This document shows, piece by piece, positions 61,662 through 64,000 of a stretch of DNA of 64,000 nucleotides. The DNA lies in assembly GCA_003021685.1 (NCBI GenBank), contig PXRO01000017.1, positions 1 to 64,000 on the forward strand, in the 5' to 3' direction. Under the pieces are notes generated by a model. The model was not told where the DNA came from, made no database searches, and saw nothing but the letters and a program-made list of their open reading frames with translations. A program made the translations under genes and the position numbers. How positions within the stretch are numbered: the first letter of the stretch is position 1; each line of letters opens with the position of its first letter. This stretch comes from Halobacteriales archaeon QS_4_62_28 (lineage in GTDB: Archaea; Halobacteriota; Halobacteria; Halobacteriales; Haloarculaceae).

Positions 61662-61946
61662 GTGAGCAACGAATCCGGGCGTCGAAACCTTCGGATGCCC
61701 AACGACGACGAACTGTTCGCCGTGGTCACCGAACACAACGGTGGGAACCACGTTCGCGTGCAGTGTGAAGACGGTAAGGAGCGGATGGGACGGATTCCCG
61801 GCCGCATGAAATTCCGAACCTGGATCGAGACGGACGACGTGGTGCTGGTTGAACCGTGGGACTGGCAAGACGAGAAGGCCAACATCGAGTGGCGCTACAC
61901 CAGTCAGGACGCCGACCAGCTCCGCGACGAAGGCCATATTCAGTGA
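61662..61946 (+). CDS. eif1a: Translation initiation factor eIF1A
   Basis: The 94-aa OB-fold aIF1A has the [15 protein letters not shown] start, the [27 protein letters not shown] core and the C-terminal [10 protein letters not shown]. It binds the ribosomal A site during initiation. A GTG at 61662 gives the usual N-terminus, and the ATG at 61695 would remove conserved residues. AT-rich TAGTTATCAG about 25-35 bp upstream may hold the TATA box. It is divergent from the SDR gene. Confidence 0.92.
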   Translation: MSNESGRRNLRMPNDDELFAVVTEHNGGNHVRVQCEDGKERMGRIPGRMKFRTWIETDDVVLVEPWDWQDEKANIEWRYTSQDADQLRDEGHIQ

Positions 61947-62004
61947 TTCGCGGCGACGCGACGTCTCTCTCCCGAGCGCAGCCCGGAGAGCGACAGCCAG
62001 CAGG

Positions 62005-63066
62005 TCAGTTTTCGCTCTCGTAGGGTTCACCGACGCGAGCCGGCATCCGCGTCCGACCGTACGCCGCGAGGACGATGATGACGACGACGTAGGGAAGCAG
62101 TCCGGTTAGCGTCGCCGGTACGTCGACGTTGATCGTCTGCAACTGGATCTGGAACATGTCGGCCGCGCCAAACAGCAGTGCCGCCCCGAAGGCACCGACC
62201 GGGTTGTAATTGCCAAACAGGTAGGCGACGATGCCGATCCAGCCGCGGCCATCGACCATCGTCAGACCGCCGCCGACGAAGCCCGACGAGAGGCCGACCG
62301 AGAGGACGGCCCCGCCCAGACCGGCCATCGCACCCGAGAAGATCACCGCGGCGTAGCGAACGCGACTGACGTTCACACCGGCGGTATCGAGCGCTTCCGG
62401 GTTCTCGCCGGCCGCCTGCAGCCAGTAGCCATAGCGCGTCCGGTAGAGAAACACCCACGCAGCGGCCACCAGCAGGAGCGTTAGCACGACCAGCGGTGAG
62501 GTATCGAAGAAGACGTCCCCGAGAAACGGAATCTCGGCGAGGCCGGGGACCGAGACGGCGTCGATCCGGCCGACGCGGGGACTGGACTGGCTGCCCCAGA
62601 TGACGACTGCGGTGAAGGGACCAAAGCCCAGTCCGAGGATCCAGACGGCCAGCCCCGCGACGATCTGGCTGGCCTCGTACCGGAGCAGGATGATCGCGAA
62701 GACGACGGTGTACAGCACGCTCAGGACGACGGCACCGACCAGCCCGATCCAGAGGTCTGTCTGTGTGACCGTTCCCGCCGTCCCGCCCGAGACGAGCCAC
62801 GTGACCGCGACGGCGTTGACCGCCCCGAAGATCATGAACCCCTCCAGGCCGATGTTGAAGACGCCGCTCTTCTCGGCGTACAGCCCGCCGATGGCCGCCA
62901 GTGCAATCGGTGTCGCAGCCCGTATCGAACGTTCGACGAAGCCGGTCGTGAGCAGTGCCGTCAGCGCCACGTCACGCCAGACGGCGACGGCCAGCGCGGC
63001 GACGAGGGCCACGACGAGTACCCCGAGTCGGAGGCGATTCCGCCGAATCGTCCCGGCGACACTCAT
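62005..63066 (-). CDS. ABC transporter permease, nucleoside/BmpD type (second subunit)
   Basis: The 353-aa protein has about eight to nine membrane helices. It shows the family segment RAATPIALAAIGGLYAEKSGVFNIGLEGFM and an internal GVNVSRVRYAAVIFSGAMAGLGGA loop, which define BPD_transp_2 permeases of the nucleoside/purine (YufQ/NupQ-like) group. It pairs with the upstream permease to form the channel. Starts overlap by 4 bp (ATGA at 63063-63066). The binding protein and ATPase would lie beyond the window. Confidence 0.9.
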   Translation of the reverse strand: MSVAGTIRRNRLRLGVLVVALVAALAVAVWRDVALTALLTTGFVERSIRAATPIALAAIGGLYAEKSGVFNIGLEGFMIFGAVNAVAVTWLVSGGTAGTVTQTDLWIGLVGAVVLSVLYTVVFAIILLRYEASQIVAGLAVWILGLGFGPFTAVVIWGSQSSPRVGRIDAVSVPGLAEIPFLGDVFFDTSPLVVLTLLLVAAAWVFLYRTRYGYWLQAAGENPEALDTAGVNVSRVRYAAVIFSGAMAGLGGAVLSVGLSSGFVGGGLTMVDGRGWIGIVAYLFGNYNPVGAFGAALLFGAADMFQIQLQTINVDVPATLTGLLPYVVVIIVLAAYGRTRMPARVGEPYESEN

Positions 63067-64000
63067 CGTCGCTCACTCCCCAGACCAGTCCGACGTGCGG
63101 CCATCCGGAACAGTTCGGGTGCAGCCACGAACAGGATCACGAGGCCGATGACACCGTCGACTAGCTGTGCCGGGATGTCCGTCGTGATCCCGATGAACGA
63201 GCCACCGCGGGAGAGGCCGCCAAAGAGGACTCCTGCCGGGACGACGCCGAGTGGATTGTTCGCGGCCAGCAGGCTCACCGCGATGGCGTCGAATCCGTAG
63301 GTGTGGATCCCCTGCGGGTCGACGTAGCCACCGAGGACCATGATACTGAACACCGCCCCGGTGAGACCGGCGACCATTCCCGAGAACGTCATCGTCCCGA
63401 TGATCGTTCGCTCGGCGCGAACGCCGGAGTAGAGGGCCGCAGATGCCTGTTTACCGCTGGTCACCATATCGTATCCCATCCGGGTCCTGGTCAGCAGGAC
63501 GTACGCGACCGCGACACTCGCGAGTGCGACGACGAGGCCGACGACCGAGAACGAGCCGGTTTCGAACAGGAGGCTGGGGAACTCGACGTACTCCGGAAGC
63601 GAGTCGGTCCGTGGTTCCTGGCGGCCCTCTCCCTGGAAGGGGCCGCTGATCAGGTACAGCACGACGCCCAGCGCGATGAAGTTCAGCATGATCGTCGTGA
63701 TGATCTCGTTGGCGTCGGCGTAGGCCTTCAGCGCTCCCGGGAGGGCAGCGTAGGCCCCGCCGACGGCGATTCCGACGAGCGAGCCAAGGACGATCAGTGC
63801 AACGCCGCCGACGGCCCCCGTCGGCAGGAACGGTGCGAGCCGGAGAATCGCCATCGTCGCCGAAAGCCCGCCGACGATGAACTGGCCCTGGACGCCGATG
63901 TTGAAGATCCCGGCCCGGAACGCGACCGCGACCGCGACGCCGGTCAGGATGTACAGCGAGGACTCTCGGAGCGTGAGCGCGATCCCCCGCTGGCTGCCGA
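63063..64000 (-). CDS. ABC transporter permease, nucleoside type (first subunit, 5' end outside the window)
   Basis: At least 312 codons are visible and the frame is open to the window edge, reading FRAGIFNIGVQGQFIVGGLS before MAILRLAPFLPTG. The gene therefore starts beyond 64000, and the internal ATG at 63854 is not the start. Eight or so helices and the GVRAERTIIGTMTFSGMVAGLTGAVF loop match the YufP/NupP-like partner of the following permease. Confidence 0.88.
   Translation of the reverse strand, partial: GSQRGIALTLRESSLYILTGVAVAVAFRAGIFNIGVQGQFIVGGLSATMAILRLAPFLPTGAVGGVALIVLGSLVGIAVGGAYAALPGALKAYADANEIITTIMLNFIALGVVLYLISGPFQGEGRQEPRTDSLPEYVEFPSLLFETGSFSVVGLVVALASVAVAYVLLTRTRMGYDMVTSGKQASAALYSGVRAERTIIGTMTFSGMVAGLTGAVFSIMVLGGYVDPQGIHTYGFDAIAVSLLAANNPLGVVPAGVLFGGLSRGGSFIGITTDIPAQLVDGVIGLVILFVAAPELFRMAARRTGLGSERR

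Overview
This is a haloarchaeal (Halobacteria) chromosome segment. The evidence is high-GC coding sequence with GC-rich third codon positions, acidic proteins, short or absent leaders with TATA boxes about 25 bp upstream of starts, archaeal translation proteins (eIF1, eIF1A, S6e), archaeosine and F420 genes, and a fused haem-copper oxidase subunit I/III. The family cannot be fixed from the sequence alone. The window opens on the right-end hairpin of a TnpB element lying outside it and closes inside an ABC permease gene.

Layout. 1-4.2 kb: membrane protein and aa3-type oxidase operon (coxB-coxAC-coxD). 4.3-5.35 kb: unknown gene and a 250-bp MITE-like element. 5.4-7.5 kb: queD-queE-queC, followed by an 80-bp MITE. 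7.6-11.1 kb: methylglyoxal synthase, dUTPase-like Dcd, aconitase. 11.2-16.9 kb: acetyltransferases, small haloarchaeal proteins, tandem Nudix genes, rhodanese, metallo-beta-lactamase-fold protein. 16.95-18.35 kb: an intact TnpB-only IS200/IS605-type element next to a broken reading frame. 18.7-23.4 kb: Nudix-eIF2B fusion, phosphoesterase, cofE, mer, small proteins. 23.5-27.7 kb: MoxR-DUF58-transglutaminase operon. 27.7-36.2 kb: eIF1, HTH/membrane pair, KaiC-like ATPase, S6e, a decayed dCTP-deaminase-like gene, amphi-Trp protein, aminopeptidase, sugar dehydrogenase, nucS. 36.3-50.2 kb: two mutS genes and mutL, interleaved with thiD-thiN, a secreted HExxH protein and two 49-aa paralogues. 50.2-53.9 kb: a repeat-like non-coding tract, a PfkB kinase with an altered catalytic motif, a beta-CASP nuclease and small proteins. 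53.95-60.5 kb: an iron/siderophore uptake locus. 60.6-64 kb: SDR, eIF1A and two nucleoside-type ABC permeases.

The most coherent system is at 53.95-60.47 kb. A FecCD permease and ATPase are flanked by two paralogous Tat-lipoprotein binding proteins. One binding protein is translationally coupled to two flavoprotein oxidoreductases lacking the thioredoxin-reductase CxxC. Six copies of a TTAGG-N4-CCTAA palindrome lie in the promoters, three of them 5-7 bp before start codons. This reads as a DtxR/Idr-type iron regulon that couples ferric-siderophore import to reductive release.

DNA repair is the second theme: NucS/EndoMS, two MutS and an endonuclease-type MutL lie within 15 kb. At least three families of small inverted-repeat elements, a TnpB element and several gene remnants show continuing insertion and decay between the core genes.
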